Shown here one piece after another: positions 39,757 through 49,899 of a DNA stretch of 64,000 bases (within the stretch, counting starts at the first letter, position 1; the number at the start of each line of letters is the position of its first letter). The DNA comes from Amycolatopsis marina (lineage in GTDB: Bacteria > Actinomycetota > Actinomycetes > Mycobacteriales > Pseudonocardiaceae). The translations under genes were made by a program, and so were the position numbers. The notes under the pieces were generated by a model, which was given only the letters and a program-made list of their open reading frames with translations, did not search any database and was not told the DNA's origin. Location: positions 1 to 64,000 of the forward strand of contig NZ_FOKG01000012.1 in assembly GCF_900111885.1 (NCBI RefSeq). The letters are read 5' to 3'.

Positions 39757-41688
39757 TCAGTCCCGCGCGGGACGGGCCTCGGACCGCGCACCGGGGCTCG
39801 TGGCGGGCTGACCGATCCGGGTGGCGGCCCACTCGGTCACCCTGCGGGCGACGTCCTGTGCGGTCAGGCCGACGTCGGCCAACACCTCGTCGCGGGTGCC
39901 GTGGGCGTGGAACCGTTGCGGTACGGCGAGATCGCGCAGCGGGGTGTCGCAGTCGGCGTCCCGCAGCACCGCGGCGAGTGCGGAGCCGAAACCGCCGTGC
40001 CTGCCGCTGTCCTCGACGGTGACCACCATGCGGTGCTCCTGTGCCAGCCGCACCAGGTCCTGCGGCACGGGCACCACCCAGCGCGGGTCGACCACGGTGA
40101 CGCCGATGCCCTGATCCGCGAGGCGGTCGGCCGCGGCGAGGCCGAGCCGGGCGAACGCACCGACCGCGACCAGCAGCACGTCCGCGCTGGTCCCCGCACC
40201 GGGCGCACGGAGCACGTCGACCGTGCCGGTGCGGTTCAGGGCCGGGATCGACTCGACCACACCGCCCTTCGAGAAGCGCAGCACGCTCGGCCCGTCGTCG
40301 ATGGCGACGGCCTCGCGCAGTTCCTCGCGCAGCGTCTCCGCGTCGCGCGGGGCCGCGACCCGCATGCCCGGCACCATGCCGAGCAGCGAGAGATCCCACA
40401 TGCCGTGGTGACTGGCGCCGTCGGGCCCGGTGATCCCGGCCCGGTCCAGCACGAGCGTCACCGGCTGGCGGTGCAGCGCGACGTCCATCAGCACCTGGTC
40501 GAATGCGCGGTTGAGGAACGTGGAGTAGATCGCGACCACCGGATGCAGGCCGCCCATCGCCAGGCCCGCCGCGGAGGTGACGGCGTGCTGCTCGGCGATG
40601 CCGACGTCGAACCAGCGGTCGGGGAAGGCATCGGCGAACTTCTCCAGCCCGGTCGAGCGCAGCATCGCGGCGGTGACGGCCACGACATCCGCACGCTCCT
40701 CGCCGATCGCGGCCAGTTCGGCGCCGAACACCGACGTCCAGCTCGTCCCCTTCACCGGCGGCAGGCCGGTCTCCGGGTCGATGGGGTCGGTCTGGTGCAT
40801 CTGGTCGGCCTCGTGGTTGACCGCAGGCGGGTAGCCGTGCCCCTTCTCGGTCACCGCGTGCACGATCACCGGGCCACCGAACGAGCGGGCGCTGTGCAGT
40901 GCCTTCTCCAGCGCGGGAAGGTCGTGTCCGTCCACCGGGCCGAGGTACTTCAGCCCGAGGTCGGAGAACATCATCTGCGGGCTCAGCGCGTCCTTGATAC
41001 CCGCCTTGGCCGCGTGCAGCGCGGCGTAGAGCGGCCTGCCCACGACCGGCGTCTGCTGCAACAGCTCCCGGCCACCGTCGAGCAGCCGCTCGTAACCCGG
41101 CCGCAGCCGAAGTGCCGCGAGGTGATCGGCCAGGCCGCCGATCGTCGGCGAGTAGGAGCGGCCGTTGTCGTTGACCACGATGACGACCGGCCGGTGGGGG
41201 TCGGCGGCGATGTTGTTCAGCGCCTCCCAGCACATGCCGCCGGTGAGGGCGCCGTCCCCGACGACGGCCACCGCGTACCTGTCGTCGCCCGCGAGCTGGA
41301 ACGCCTTGGCAAGGCCGTCCGCGTAGGAGAGCGCCGTGGAGGCGTGGCTGTTCTCGACGAAGTCGTGCTCGCTCTCGGCGCGGGCCGGATACCCGGCGAC
41401 CCCGGCCCGCTGACGCAGCGTGTCGAAGTCCGCGTGCCTGCCGGTGACGATCTTGTGCACATAGGACTGGTGCCCGACGTCGTAGAGAATCGCGTCGGAC
41501 GGCGAGTCGAACACGCGGTGCAGGGCCATCGTCAGCTCGACGACGCCGAGGTTGGGGCCGAGGTGGCCACCGTTCTTGCACACCTTCTCAACCAGGAACG
41601 CCCTGATCTCCTCGGCGAGAACCCCCAGTTCGTCGTGGTCCATCCGCTTCAGGTCAGCCGGTCCGTGCACGGACTCCAGCAACGTCAC
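39757..41688 (-). CDS. dxs: 1-deoxy-D-xylulose-5-phosphate synthase
   Basis: DXS joins pyruvate and glyceraldehyde 3-phosphate, the first step of the MEP isoprenoid pathway. The 643 residues show GHLGPNLGVVELTMALH, VGHQSYVHKIVTGR, the TPP motif VVGDGALTGGMCWEALNN, and in the second half WFDVGIAEQHAVTSAAGLA. GTG 41688 follows GAGGTGGA; the longer upstream frame lacks similarity. The order rnd...dxs matches M. tuberculosis, with about 15 kb of other genes in between here. Confidence 0.95.
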   Translation of the reverse strand: MTLLESVHGPADLKRMDHDELGVLAEEIRAFLVEKVCKNGGHLGPNLGVVELTMALHRVFDSPSDAILYDVGHQSYVHKIVTGRHADFDTLRQRAGVAGYPARAESEHDFVENSHASTALSYADGLAKAFQLAGDDRYAVAVVGDGALTGGMCWEALNNIAADPHRPVVIVVNDNGRSYSPTIGGLADHLAALRLRPGYERLLDGGRELLQQTPVVGRPLYAALHAAKAGIKDALSPQMMFSDLGLKYLGPVDGHDLPALEKALHSARSFGGPVIVHAVTEKGHGYPPAVNHEADQMHQTDPIDPETGLPPVKGTSWTSVFGAELAAIGEERADVVAVTAAMLRSTGLEKFADAFPDRWFDVGIAEQHAVTSAAGLAMGGLHPVVAIYSTFLNRAFDQVLMDVALHRQPVTLVLDRAGITGPDGASHHGMWDLSLLGMVPGMRVAAPRDAETLREELREAVAIDDGPSVLRFSKGGVVESIPALNRTGTVDVLRAPGAGTSADVLLVAVGAFARLGLAAADRLADQGIGVTVVDPRWVVPVPQDLVRLAQEHRMVVTVEDSGRHGGFGSALAAVLRDADCDTPLRDLAVPQRFHAHGTRDEVLADVGLTAQDVARRVTEWAATRIGQPATSPGARSEARPARD

Positions 41689-41993
41689 GCTCCACCTCGC
41701 CTGTTCGCCGCCCGTCATCCCGATCCGGGAATGCTCTGCCCAGTCTACGGAGGCCCACCAGTGCGACCACGCCCCGCCGGAGCAGCCCACACCATCGGGG
41801 CCTCGCCGATCTGACGGGCAGGGCACTCTCGGCTACGCTTCGGCATCACGGATCGTGACCGCGGTTACGCGGTGACATGGTGCCCCAGGTCACAACCCGT
41901 ACGATCCCCCTTCGATCGATCAAGCCGACGCGGGTGACGCGGCGGTGTTGCCTGCACGACGACCGGGCCGCACCGCGACGAGCAGGAGGAACG
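41689..41993. other. Divergent promoter region between dxs and the aldehyde dehydrogenase
   Basis: No gene is seen in these 305 bases. GTGACCGCG (41857-41865) and CGCGGTGAC (41869-41877) form an imperfect inverted repeat that could be an operator for the choline genes. Confidence 0.4.
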
Positions 41994-43499
41994 ATGGCTG
42001 ACTTCTTCATCGGCGGCCAGTGGGTCAACTCCCGGGCCGGCAGTACCCGGGAGATCCGGTGTCCCGCCAACGGGTCACTGGTCGCCACGGTCGCCGAAGG
42101 CACACGGGAGGACACCGAGGCCGCGATCGCCGCGGCAAGGACGGCCTTCGACACCGGTCCGTGGCCCTCGACTCCCGCCTGGGAACGCGGTGATGTCCTG
42201 CTGCGCGCCGCCGCGCTGCTGGAGCAGCGCAAGAACGCCTTCGCCCGCGCCGAGTCGCTCGACACCGGCAAGCGCATGGTGGAGAGCGAGCTCGACATGG
42301 ACGACATCGCCGCCTGCCTGCGTTACTTCGGCAAGCTGGCCGGGCAGGACGCCGGCCGCGTGGTCGACACGGGCAACCCGGACGCGATCAGCCGGATCGT
42401 GCACGAGCCGGTCGGTGTCTGCGGCCTGATCACGCCGTGGAACTTCCCCCTGCTGCAGACCGTGTGGAAGGTCGCCCCCGCACTCGCGGCGGGCAACACG
42501 TTCGTGTTGAAGCCGAGCGAGCTGACCCCGAGCACATCGATCCTGCTGATGCGGTTGCTCTCCGACGCCGGGGTGCCCGACGGAGTGGCGAATCTGGTCC
42601 TCGGCGCGGGGGCCGAGGTGGGCGCGCCGCTGTCCGAGCATCCCGACGTCGACATGGTCTCCTTCACCGGTGGGCTGACTACCGGGCGCAGGGTGGCCGC
42701 CGCCGCCGCGGCGACCGTGAAGAAGGTGGCGCTCGAACTCGGCGGGAAGAACCCGAACGTCGTGTTCGCCGACGCCGACTTCGACTCCGCTGTGGACTAC
42801 GCCCTCACCGCGATCTTCCTGCACTCCGGACAGGTGTGCTCGGCGGGCGCACGGCTGGTCGTGCAGCGCGAGATCCACGGGGCCTTCGTCAACGAACTGG
42901 TACGCAGGGCCGAGAACATCCGTCTCGGCGGACCGTTCGATCCCGACGCCGAGACCGGGCCGCTGATCTCCGCGGACCATCTGGCCAAGGTGGAGGCCTA
43001 CGTGCAGGGCGCACTCGACGAGGGCGCGGTGCTGCGGACCGGCGGCAGGCGCCCGGAGGGCGAGCAGTTCACCGACGGCTACTACTACCTGCCCACGATC
43101 CTCGAGAACGTTCCCCGTGGCGGGCTCGCGGTCTCCGACGAGTCGTTCGGCCCCGTGCTCACCGTCGAGACGTTCGCGGACGAGGACGAGGCGGTCGAGA
43201 TCGCCAACGACACCATCTACGGGCTCTCGGCCGGGGTCTTCACCACCGACGCCTCCCGTGCCCAGCGGGTCGCGGGCCGCCTGCGCCACGGCACGGTCTG
43301 GATCAACGACTTCCACCCGTACCTCCCGCAGGCCGAGTGGGGCGGCTTCAAGCAGTCCGGCTTCGGCCGCGAGCTCGGCCCCACCGGCCTTGCCGAGTAC
43401 CAGGAGGCCAAGCACATCTACCAGAACCTCAAGGCCGGCCCCAGCGGCTGGTTCTCCGGTGGCCCGGTGACCGGCACGGACGAGGGAGCGGGCAAGTGA
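41994..43499 (+). CDS. betB: Betaine-aldehyde-dehydrogenase-like enzyme
   Basis: This 501-residue aldehyde dehydrogenase has TPWNFPLLQTVWKVAPALAA, catalytic Glu in ALELGGKNPNVVF and Cys in HSGQVCSAGARLVV, plus the C-terminal QAEWGGFKQSGFGRELG. The following GMC oxidoreductase, overlapping by four bases, suggests the pair oxidises choline to betaine aldehyde and then glycine betaine. Other alcohol/aldehyde pairs are possible. AGGAGGA precedes ATG 41994. Confidence 0.83.
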   Translation: MADFFIGGQWVNSRAGSTREIRCPANGSLVATVAEGTREDTEAAIAAARTAFDTGPWPSTPAWERGDVLLRAAALLEQRKNAFARAESLDTGKRMVESELDMDDIAACLRYFGKLAGQDAGRVVDTGNPDAISRIVHEPVGVCGLITPWNFPLLQTVWKVAPALAAGNTFVLKPSELTPSTSILLMRLLSDAGVPDGVANLVLGAGAEVGAPLSEHPDVDMVSFTGGLTTGRRVAAAAAATVKKVALELGGKNPNVVFADADFDSAVDYALTAIFLHSGQVCSAGARLVVQREIHGAFVNELVRRAENIRLGGPFDPDAETGPLISADHLAKVEAYVQGALDEGAVLRTGGRRPEGEQFTDGYYYLPTILENVPRGGLAVSDESFGPVLTVETFADEDEAVEIANDTIYGLSAGVFTTDASRAQRVAGRLRHGTVWINDFHPYLPQAEWGGFKQSGFGRELGPTGLAEYQEAKHIYQNLKAGPSGWFSGGPVTGTDEGAGK

Positions 43500-45046
43500 G
43501 CAAGGAGTACGACTACGTGGTGGTCGGCGGCGGTACCGCCGGCTCGGTCGTTGCCGCCAGGCTGTCCGAGGACCCGTCCGTGACGGTCTGCCTGCTCGAA
43601 GCCGGTCCGTCCGATGTGGGCGATCCCGCGATTCTCGAACTCAACCGTTGGATGGGGCTGCTGGAGTCCGGATACGACTGGGACTACCTGGTCGAACCGC
43701 AGGAGTCGGGCAACTCCTATCTGCGCCACGCGCGGGCGAAGGTGCTCGGCGGCTGCTCCTCGCACAACTCGTGCATCGCCTTCTGGGCGCCCGCGGAGGA
43801 CCTCGACGAGTGGGCCTCGCTCGGCCTGCCCGGCTGGTCCGCGGCCGACATCTTCCCGCTGTACAAGAAGCTGGAGACCAACGACGGGCCGGGCGAGCAC
43901 CACGGCCGCTCCGGGCCGGTGACGATCCGGTCGGTCCCGCCCCGCGACCCGACCGGCGCCGCGCTGCTGCAGGCCTGTGAGCAGGCCGGAATCCCGCGCA
44001 CCGAGTTCAACTCCGGAAAGACCGTCACGCACGGCGCGAACTGGTTCCAGATCAACGCCAGGGAGGACGGCACCCGCTCCTCGGCGTCCGTGTCGTACCT
44101 GCACCCGATCATGGACTCCCGGCCCAACCTGGAGATCCGCACGGGTGCGCGCGCGAAGCGGCTGACGTTCGAGGGCACCCGCTGCACCGGCGTCGAGGTG
44201 CTGACCGAGGACCTGCTGCACAGCGAGCAGGTCAGGGCCAGGCGCGAGGTCGTTCTCAGCAACGGCGCGATCGACAGCCCGAAGTTGCTGATGCTGTCCG
44301 GGATCGGGCCCGCGGAGCACCTGCGTGAGGTCGGCGTGGAGGTCCTGGTGGACTCCCCCGGCGTCGGGGAGAACCTGCAGGATCACCCCGAGGGCCTGGT
44401 CCAGTGGGACGCCCGCAAGCCGATGGTCACCGACTCGACACAGTGGTGGGAGATCGGCATCTTCACCACCACCGAGGACGGCCTCGACCGGCCGGATCTC
44501 ATGTTCCACTACGGCTCGGTGCCATTCGACCTGAACACGTTGCGGCACGGGTATCCGACGACGGAGAACGGCTTCTGCCTCACCCCGAACGTCACCCGCA
44601 GCCGCTCGACCGGCTCGGTCCGACTGCGGACCCGCGATTTCAGGGACAAGCCGAAGGTGAACCCGCGCTACTTCACCGACGAGCACGACGTGCGGGTGAT
44701 GACCTACGGCGTGAAGCTGGCCAGGGAGATCGTGTCCCAGCCCGCGATGGCCGAATGGGCAGGCGCCGAACTGGCGCCGGGACCGGACGCCAGGACCGAC
44801 GACGAGATCGCCGACTATCTGCGCAAGACGCACAACACCGTCTATCACCCTGCGAGCACGGTGAAGATGGGCGCCGACAACGACCGGTTCGCCCCGCTGG
44901 ACGCCCGCCTGCGCGTCCGCGGCGTGGACGGCCTGCGGGTCGCCGACGCGTCGGTGATGCCGTTCCTCGTCGCGGTGAACCCGTGTATCACCACGATGGC
45001 GATCGGCGAGAAGTGCGCCGAGCTGATCAGTGAGGATGCGCGCTGA
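43496..45046 (+). CDS. betA: GMC-family oxidoreductase, choline-dehydrogenase-like
   Basis: This 516-residue flavoenzyme opens with the FAD motif YDYVVVGGGTAGSVVAARL and has the GMC signatures HARAKVLGGCSSHNSCIA and LSNGAIDSPKLLMLSGIG. The catalytic His is in NTVYHPASTVKMG and the second polar residue in LVAVNPCITTMAIGEK. It should feed electrons to the chain or oxygen while oxidising an alcohol; choline is inferred from the partner dehydrogenase. No choline transporter or BetI regulator is present nearby. Confidence 0.82.
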   Translation: MSKEYDYVVVGGGTAGSVVAARLSEDPSVTVCLLEAGPSDVGDPAILELNRWMGLLESGYDWDYLVEPQESGNSYLRHARAKVLGGCSSHNSCIAFWAPAEDLDEWASLGLPGWSAADIFPLYKKLETNDGPGEHHGRSGPVTIRSVPPRDPTGAALLQACEQAGIPRTEFNSGKTVTHGANWFQINAREDGTRSSASVSYLHPIMDSRPNLEIRTGARAKRLTFEGTRCTGVEVLTEDLLHSEQVRARREVVLSNGAIDSPKLLMLSGIGPAEHLREVGVEVLVDSPGVGENLQDHPEGLVQWDARKPMVTDSTQWWEIGIFTTTEDGLDRPDLMFHYGSVPFDLNTLRHGYPTTENGFCLTPNVTRSRSTGSVRLRTRDFRDKPKVNPRYFTDEHDVRVMTYGVKLAREIVSQPAMAEWAGAELAPGPDARTDDEIADYLRKTHNTVYHPASTVKMGADNDRFAPLDARLRVRGVDGLRVADASVMPFLVAVNPCITTMAIGEKCAELISEDAR

Positions 45047-45080
45047 GGAGCTACGGCGGGCGGTGCTCGCGGGCGCGGGT

Positions 45081-46343
45081 TCACCGAAAAACACTGAGCT
45101 GAGCGCGGCGGACCCCGAGGTCCGCCGCGTCCGCCGCCGCCCGGCCCGCGCCCCAGCCCTCGGGGTTGCTCGCCGTGGTGCGGCGCGCGACGGTGCGCGG
45201 GAACAGGTCGGTGAACAGCCGCTCCACCTCCTGTTCCCGGCGGGCGAGCACCGGCAGCAGCCGCTCGTCGCGGACCTGTTCGGTGCTGACCCGGTCGGCC
45301 TCCCGCAGCCGCTCGCCGATCCGGGCGGCGTAGGCCAGCAGGAAGGCGTGCCGGAACGACCGGAGACGGGACTGGCCCGCACGGCCTGCGTCCCTGCCCG
45401 CGAGCAGCATCGCCTCGGTGGCCTGCACGAGCAGGGAGGTGGCGAGCAGTTCCGCGATGTCCAGGTCGACCTCGTGACCCACCAGCACCGCGAACTCCAG
45501 CCGCTCGTAGGACACCGCCCTGCAGCGGTTCGCCCTGGCCACCGCCGCGACGAGATGGGCCTTGGGCCCCAGATACGGGCTGTCCAGCCAGACCCGGCGC
45601 ACCGAGCCGCGAGCGCCTGCCGCCGCACCCGAGCCCTGGTCGTCCACCAGTGCCCGCTCGACCGAGTAGCGGCTCATCAACTCCTGCGCCTTGGCCGAGA
45701 GCATCTCGGCCTCCTCGGGGAACTGGGTGGACTCCGCCTTGGCCAGCAGTGCCCGCACCTTGGCGAGCATCCGTTCGTCCACTCCTGACCTGTCCGGGGA
45801 ATCCGGGGCCGGCACCGGCAGGGCGGGCAGGCGGCCCCCCAGACCGGCCACGCGGAGGACGACCCCGACGGCATCGGGACCGGAGAGGCCGTGCCGGTGT
45901 GCCCACTGCCCCAGGTGTGGGCGGTCCCGTTCCCACCAGACGACGGCGCCGAGGCGGGTCAACTGCTCGCGCGTCCGTGCGGACACGGCGGCGGCGGGCC
46001 GACGAGCGCACTCGGCGGCGATCGTGTCGACCAGCAGGCTCTCCGCGAGCCCGTCCAGCTTCCGGTGGGTCACCTGCCAGAGGTCGGCCGCAGGCCATCC
46101 CCGCGTTCGCAGTGTCGCGGCGAGGTCGACGAGCACCAGGTCCGCCGCGGCCTCCACCGACCGCGGCGAGTCCGCGTACCGCTCCTGGACGTCGGTGGCC
46201 AGCGCTGCGGCGCGAAGCGTCTCCGCTTGGGCGGTGGCGGAAGACGGGTGGGCCGCCGGGTGCCATCGTGCGGCCAGCCGGATGGCGTCCACCGCTGCCT
46301 GCACCAGGTCTTCCCTGCCCGCGTGCCGCTCCCCCGTTGCCAT
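45081..46343 (-). CDS. DUF2786-domain protein
   Basis: The 420-residue protein contains a DUF2786 motif at about residues 190-230: LAKVRALLAKAESTQFPEEA then LSAKAQELMSRYSVERAL. The rest is helical, with AEALLVDTIAAEC-type segments and no other known domain. Function is unknown. GGGGGAG precedes ATG 46343. It lies convergent to the GMC gene (34 bases apart). Confidence 0.82.
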   Translation of the reverse strand: MATGERHAGREDLVQAAVDAIRLAARWHPAAHPSSATAQAETLRAAALATDVQERYADSPRSVEAAADLVLVDLAATLRTRGWPAADLWQVTHRKLDGLAESLLVDTIAAECARRPAAAVSARTREQLTRLGAVVWWERDRPHLGQWAHRHGLSGPDAVGVVLRVAGLGGRLPALPVPAPDSPDRSGVDERMLAKVRALLAKAESTQFPEEAEMLSAKAQELMSRYSVERALVDDQGSGAAAGARGSVRRVWLDSPYLGPKAHLVAAVARANRCRAVSYERLEFAVLVGHEVDLDIAELLATSLLVQATEAMLLAGRDAGRAGQSRLRSFRHAFLLAYAARIGERLREADRVSTEQVRDERLLPVLARREQEVERLFTDLFPRTVARRTTASNPEGWGAGRAAADAADLGVRRAQLSVFR

Positions 46344-46421
46344 GTTCTCCCCCTTCGTGATGTGACCGTGCGCGTGACGTCCGGCTCGTGAGCCTGCCGG
46401 ATGCCACCGACAGTTCTGTCG

Positions 46422-47630
46422 TCACGCTCGCAACAGGGCCACACACTCCACGTGATGGGTCATGGGAAACGCGTCGAACGCCCGGAGTTCGTGCAGGTGG
46501 TAGCCGTGACCCGCGAAGGTGGCGATGTCCCTGGCGAGTGCGGCCGGGTCGCACGCGACATAGACGATCCGATCAGGGGCGCCGGCCGCGATCGCCCGCA
46601 CCACCGCTGCCCCCGCGCCCTTGCGCGGTGGATCCAGCACCACGACGTCGGGCCGCTCGCCGGCCCCGGCCAGCACCCGGTCGACCTGCCCCGCCCGCCA
46701 GCGCACCTGGGGCAGGTCCGCGAGGTTCGCCTCCCCGTCGGCCACGGCACGCCGTCCCGACTCGACGGCGAGCACATCGCCGTGGCGGCCGACCTGTTCG
46801 GCCAGTACCGACGCGAAGAGCCCGACCCCGGCGTACAGATCCCACGCCCGGCCACCCGCGGGGGCGTCGGCCCACTCACCCACAACGTCGGCGAGCGCGT
46901 CGGCCGCGGCGGGATGCACCTGCCAGAAGCCGTGCGCGGCCAGCCGCCAGTCGCGCCCCGCGGCGTGCTGCACGGCGATACCGCCCTTGATCTGCCGCGA
47001 TTTGTCCCGCCCGCGCACGGTGGTCAGCTCACGCAGGTGCGTCCGGCCTTCGCCGTCGCGGGTGATCTCCAGTTCCGTCCCGGGACGCCAGGTCCTGGCC
47101 ATCGCGTCGTCCATCGCGCCCGGCACCGAGATCGGGCACCCGGCCAGCGGGATCACCCGGTGACTCCGGTGTGCCCGCAGACCGGGCCTGCCCTCGGCGT
47201 CGGCCACCAGCCGGACGCGGCTGCGCCAGCCGAGCGGTCCACCGGGCAGGGCCTCCACCTCGACGGTCCTGTCCAGCCCTGCCAGCCGCCGCAACTGTTC
47301 ACTCACGACCTGTGCCTTGAGTTCCCGTTGCACCTGTGGTGCCGCATGTTGCCAGTCACAGCCACCGCAGAGTCCGGGAGCGGCCAGCGGGCAGACCGGC
47401 TCCACCCGATGCGGGGACGAGCGCAGTACCCGGACGGCGTCCGCCCGGCAGAACGAGCCGCCCTTGTCCTCCGTGACCTCCGCGAGCACGATCTCCCCGG
47501 GCAGCGCGTGCCGCACGAAGACGACGCGTCCGTCCAGCCGGGACACACAGTGGCCACCGTGCGCGACGGAACCGACCTCCAGCTCCACGGTGCGGCCCGC
47601 CCAGCTGTCCGGGTGCTGCTGGCCGCTCAC
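46422..47630 (-). CDS. TrmA/RumA-family RNA (uracil-C5)-methyltransferase
   Basis: This 402-residue SAM enzyme has a TRAM-like N-terminus (VELEVGSVAHGGHCVSR), iron-sulfur cysteines (CPLAAPGLCGGCDWQHA), the SAM motif WDLYAGVGLFASVLAEQ, VVLDPPRKGAG and the nucleophile in YVACDPAALARDIATF. It methylates a uridine of tRNA or rRNA; which site is not decidable here. GTG 47630 overlaps the stop of the transporter (GTGA). Position matches Rv2689c. Confidence 0.9.
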   Translation of the reverse strand: MSGQQHPDSWAGRTVELEVGSVAHGGHCVSRLDGRVVFVRHALPGEIVLAEVTEDKGGSFCRADAVRVLRSSPHRVEPVCPLAAPGLCGGCDWQHAAPQVQRELKAQVVSEQLRRLAGLDRTVEVEALPGGPLGWRSRVRLVADAEGRPGLRAHRSHRVIPLAGCPISVPGAMDDAMARTWRPGTELEITRDGEGRTHLRELTTVRGRDKSRQIKGGIAVQHAAGRDWRLAAHGFWQVHPAAADALADVVGEWADAPAGGRAWDLYAGVGLFASVLAEQVGRHGDVLAVESGRRAVADGEANLADLPQVRWRAGQVDRVLAGAGERPDVVVLDPPRKGAGAAVVRAIAAGAPDRIVYVACDPAALARDIATFAGHGYHLHELRAFDAFPMTHHVECVALLRA

Positions 47631-49690
47631 CGTTCCGGGTCCTTCGCGCCGTTGGGGTCCTTTGCACCCCGGCCGTTCGAACCGGAGATGCGACGCGCGC
47701 CGTAGAGGCCACGCCGGACGTCGCCCGCGGCGGGCCGTTCGACCTTCGCCTTGCGGGAGCGGAGCTTGGACGACTCCAGCTGCCACGGAACGCTGGTCAC
47801 CATGACCCCCGACTCGAACAACAGCCTGCCCTTGAGCCGCAGTGCGCTCTGGTTGTGCAGCAACTGTTCCCACCAGTGGCCCACCACGTACTCCGGGATG
47901 AAGATCGTCACCACATCGCGCGGGTTGTCCCCCCGAACCCGTCGCACGTAGTCCAGGACGGGCTTGGTGATCTCCCGGTAGGGCGACTCGACCACCTTCA
48001 ACGGTATCGAGAAGCCGTGCTTCTCCCAGTTCTCCACCAGTTTCTTGGTGTCCACGTCGTCCACATTGACGGTGACCGCCTCCAGTACGTCGGGTCTGGT
48101 CGCCTTGGCGTAGGCCAGTGCCCGCAGCGTGGGACGGTGCAGTGTGGACACCAGCACGATCGCGTGGTTTCGCGACGGCAGCACGGCAGGCTTGCGATCC
48201 ACATCACGCAGTTCCTCGGCGACCCGGTCGTAGTGTTTGCGGATCGCGGTCATCAGCCAGAAGATGGCCGCCATCGCCACGATGGAGATCCAGGCGCCCG
48301 CGAGGAACTTCGTCACCAGCACGATGACTAGAACGGACGCGGTCATGAAGAGGCCGAACGAGTTGATGGCCTGGGACCGCCGCATCCGCCGCCGCGCATC
48401 GGGATCGGCTTCCGTGGCCAGCAGGCGGTTCCAGTGCCGGATCATCCCGCTCTGGCTGAGCGTGAACGACACGAACACGCCGACGATGTAGAGCTGGATC
48501 AGCTGGGTGACCTCGGCTTCGAACACGATCACCAGCAGGATCGCGAATCCCGCGAGAAAGAGAATGCCGTTGGAGAATGCGAGGCGGTCGCCGCGGGTGT
48601 GCAGTTGCCGGGGCAAATGCCGGTCCTGGGCGAGGATCGAGCCCAGGACCGGAAACCCGTTGAAGGCCGTATTGGCCGCGAGCACCAGGATGAGCCCGGT
48701 GAAGAAGATGATGAACCAGACCGCGGGCGAGAAGCCGGTGAACACCGCGTTGGCGAGCTGCGCCACCAGTGTCTTCTGTTCGTAGCCTTCGGGCGCGTTG
48801 ACCAGCTGCGTTTCCGGGTGCTCCGCCATCACCGCGCCGGTCACCCGCGCCAGGAAGAGCAGTCCGAGGAACATCGTGATCGCGAGCACGCCCATCATCA
48901 GCAGGGTGGTCGCGGCGTTGCGGCCCTTCGGCTTGCGGAAGGCGGGTACGCCGTTGCTGATCGCCTCGACTCCGGTCAGCGCGGCGCTGCCCGAGGAGAA
49001 GGCGCGCAGCACCAGGAACACGAGACCGAACCCCGCGAGGTGGGCGCCCTCCTCCTGCAGGATGAGATCGGCGCTCTCGGCACGCACCTCCTCGTCGAGG
49101 ACGAACACCCGGATCGCACCCCAGATGATCATGCCGAGAATGCCGACGACGAACGCATAGGACGGAATGGCGAACGTCTTGCCGGACTCGCGGACACCAC
49201 GCAGGTTGGCGGCGGTGAGCAGCAGGATGGCGGCCACCGCGAACTCGACCTTGTGGGTCGCCACGAACGGCACCGCGGAGCCGATGTTGGCGGCCGCCGC
49301 GGCGATGGAGACCGCGACCGTCAGGACGTAGTCGACCAGCAGCGCGCTGCCGACGACGAGACCCCATTTCTGTCCGTGATTGACCGTGGCCACCTCGTAG
49401 TCCCCACCGCCGGAGGTGTATGCCTGCACGTTCTGCCGGTACGACGCGACCACCGCGACCATGACGAGGACCACCACGAGCCCGATCCACGGGCTGAACA
49501 CGTACGCCGACGCTCCCGCGATGGAGAGCATGAGGAGGATCTCCTCCGGCGCGTACGCCACGCTGGACATGGGGTCGGAGGCGAATACGGGCAGCGCGAT
49601 GCGCTTGGGCAACAGCGTGTGGGAGAGCCGGTCGCTGCGGAACGGCCGGCCCAGTACCAGCCTCTTCGCCGCAGTGGTGAACTTGGACAC
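47627..49690 (-). CDS. kimA: KimA-like APC-superfamily potassium transporter
   Basis: This 687-residue protein has 12 membrane segments and a C-terminal soluble domain. It would be called an amino-acid permease by default, but the sequence follows Bacillus subtilis KimA (YdaO) closely as I remember it: DPMSSVAYAPEEIL, SYRQNVQAYTSGGGDYEVA, LLVDYVLTVAVSIAA, AFSSGSAALTGVEAISNGVP and LHNQSALRL. KimA is a potassium/proton symporter. The divergent RCK genes support potassium. GTG 49690 has TACCCT (49697-49702, minus strand) six bases upstream, so it is probably leaderless. Confidence 0.75.
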   Translation of the reverse strand: MSKFTTAAKRLVLGRPFRSDRLSHTLLPKRIALPVFASDPMSSVAYAPEEILLMLSIAGASAYVFSPWIGLVVVLVMVAVVASYRQNVQAYTSGGGDYEVATVNHGQKWGLVVGSALLVDYVLTVAVSIAAAAANIGSAVPFVATHKVEFAVAAILLLTAANLRGVRESGKTFAIPSYAFVVGILGMIIWGAIRVFVLDEEVRAESADLILQEEGAHLAGFGLVFLVLRAFSSGSAALTGVEAISNGVPAFRKPKGRNAATTLLMMGVLAITMFLGLLFLARVTGAVMAEHPETQLVNAPEGYEQKTLVAQLANAVFTGFSPAVWFIIFFTGLILVLAANTAFNGFPVLGSILAQDRHLPRQLHTRGDRLAFSNGILFLAGFAILLVIVFEAEVTQLIQLYIVGVFVSFTLSQSGMIRHWNRLLATEADPDARRRMRRSQAINSFGLFMTASVLVIVLVTKFLAGAWISIVAMAAIFWLMTAIRKHYDRVAEELRDVDRKPAVLPSRNHAIVLVSTLHRPTLRALAYAKATRPDVLEAVTVNVDDVDTKKLVENWEKHGFSIPLKVVESPYREITKPVLDYVRRVRGDNPRDVVTIFIPEYVVGHWWEQLLHNQSALRLKGRLLFESGVMVTSVPWQLESSKLRSRKAKVERPAAGDVRRGLYGARRISGSNGRGAKDPNGAKDPER

Positions 49691-49899
49691 CGGAAAAGGG
49701 TAGATCGTCTCGCCGGAGGCGCCGACGCTGGCCGCTCGCGGTGCGGTTCGCCTTGCGCACACACCCCGTGCGAGGACACCGGCGCCGACCTCGCGGTACG
49801 TTCTCCACGGACGCGAGCGCGACCGAGGGAATCCGCGGTCGGCGAAGCCGTTTTGTACTGTGCCGCCGGGCAGGCGACGCCGACAGGAGGAGGCAAGGC

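Noticed and set aside
49691..49899. Cyclic di-AMP (ydaO-type) riboswitch upstream of the KimA-like gene
   Set aside because: I could not find the conserved ydaO segments, and the likely leaderless start leaves no room for a riboswitch.
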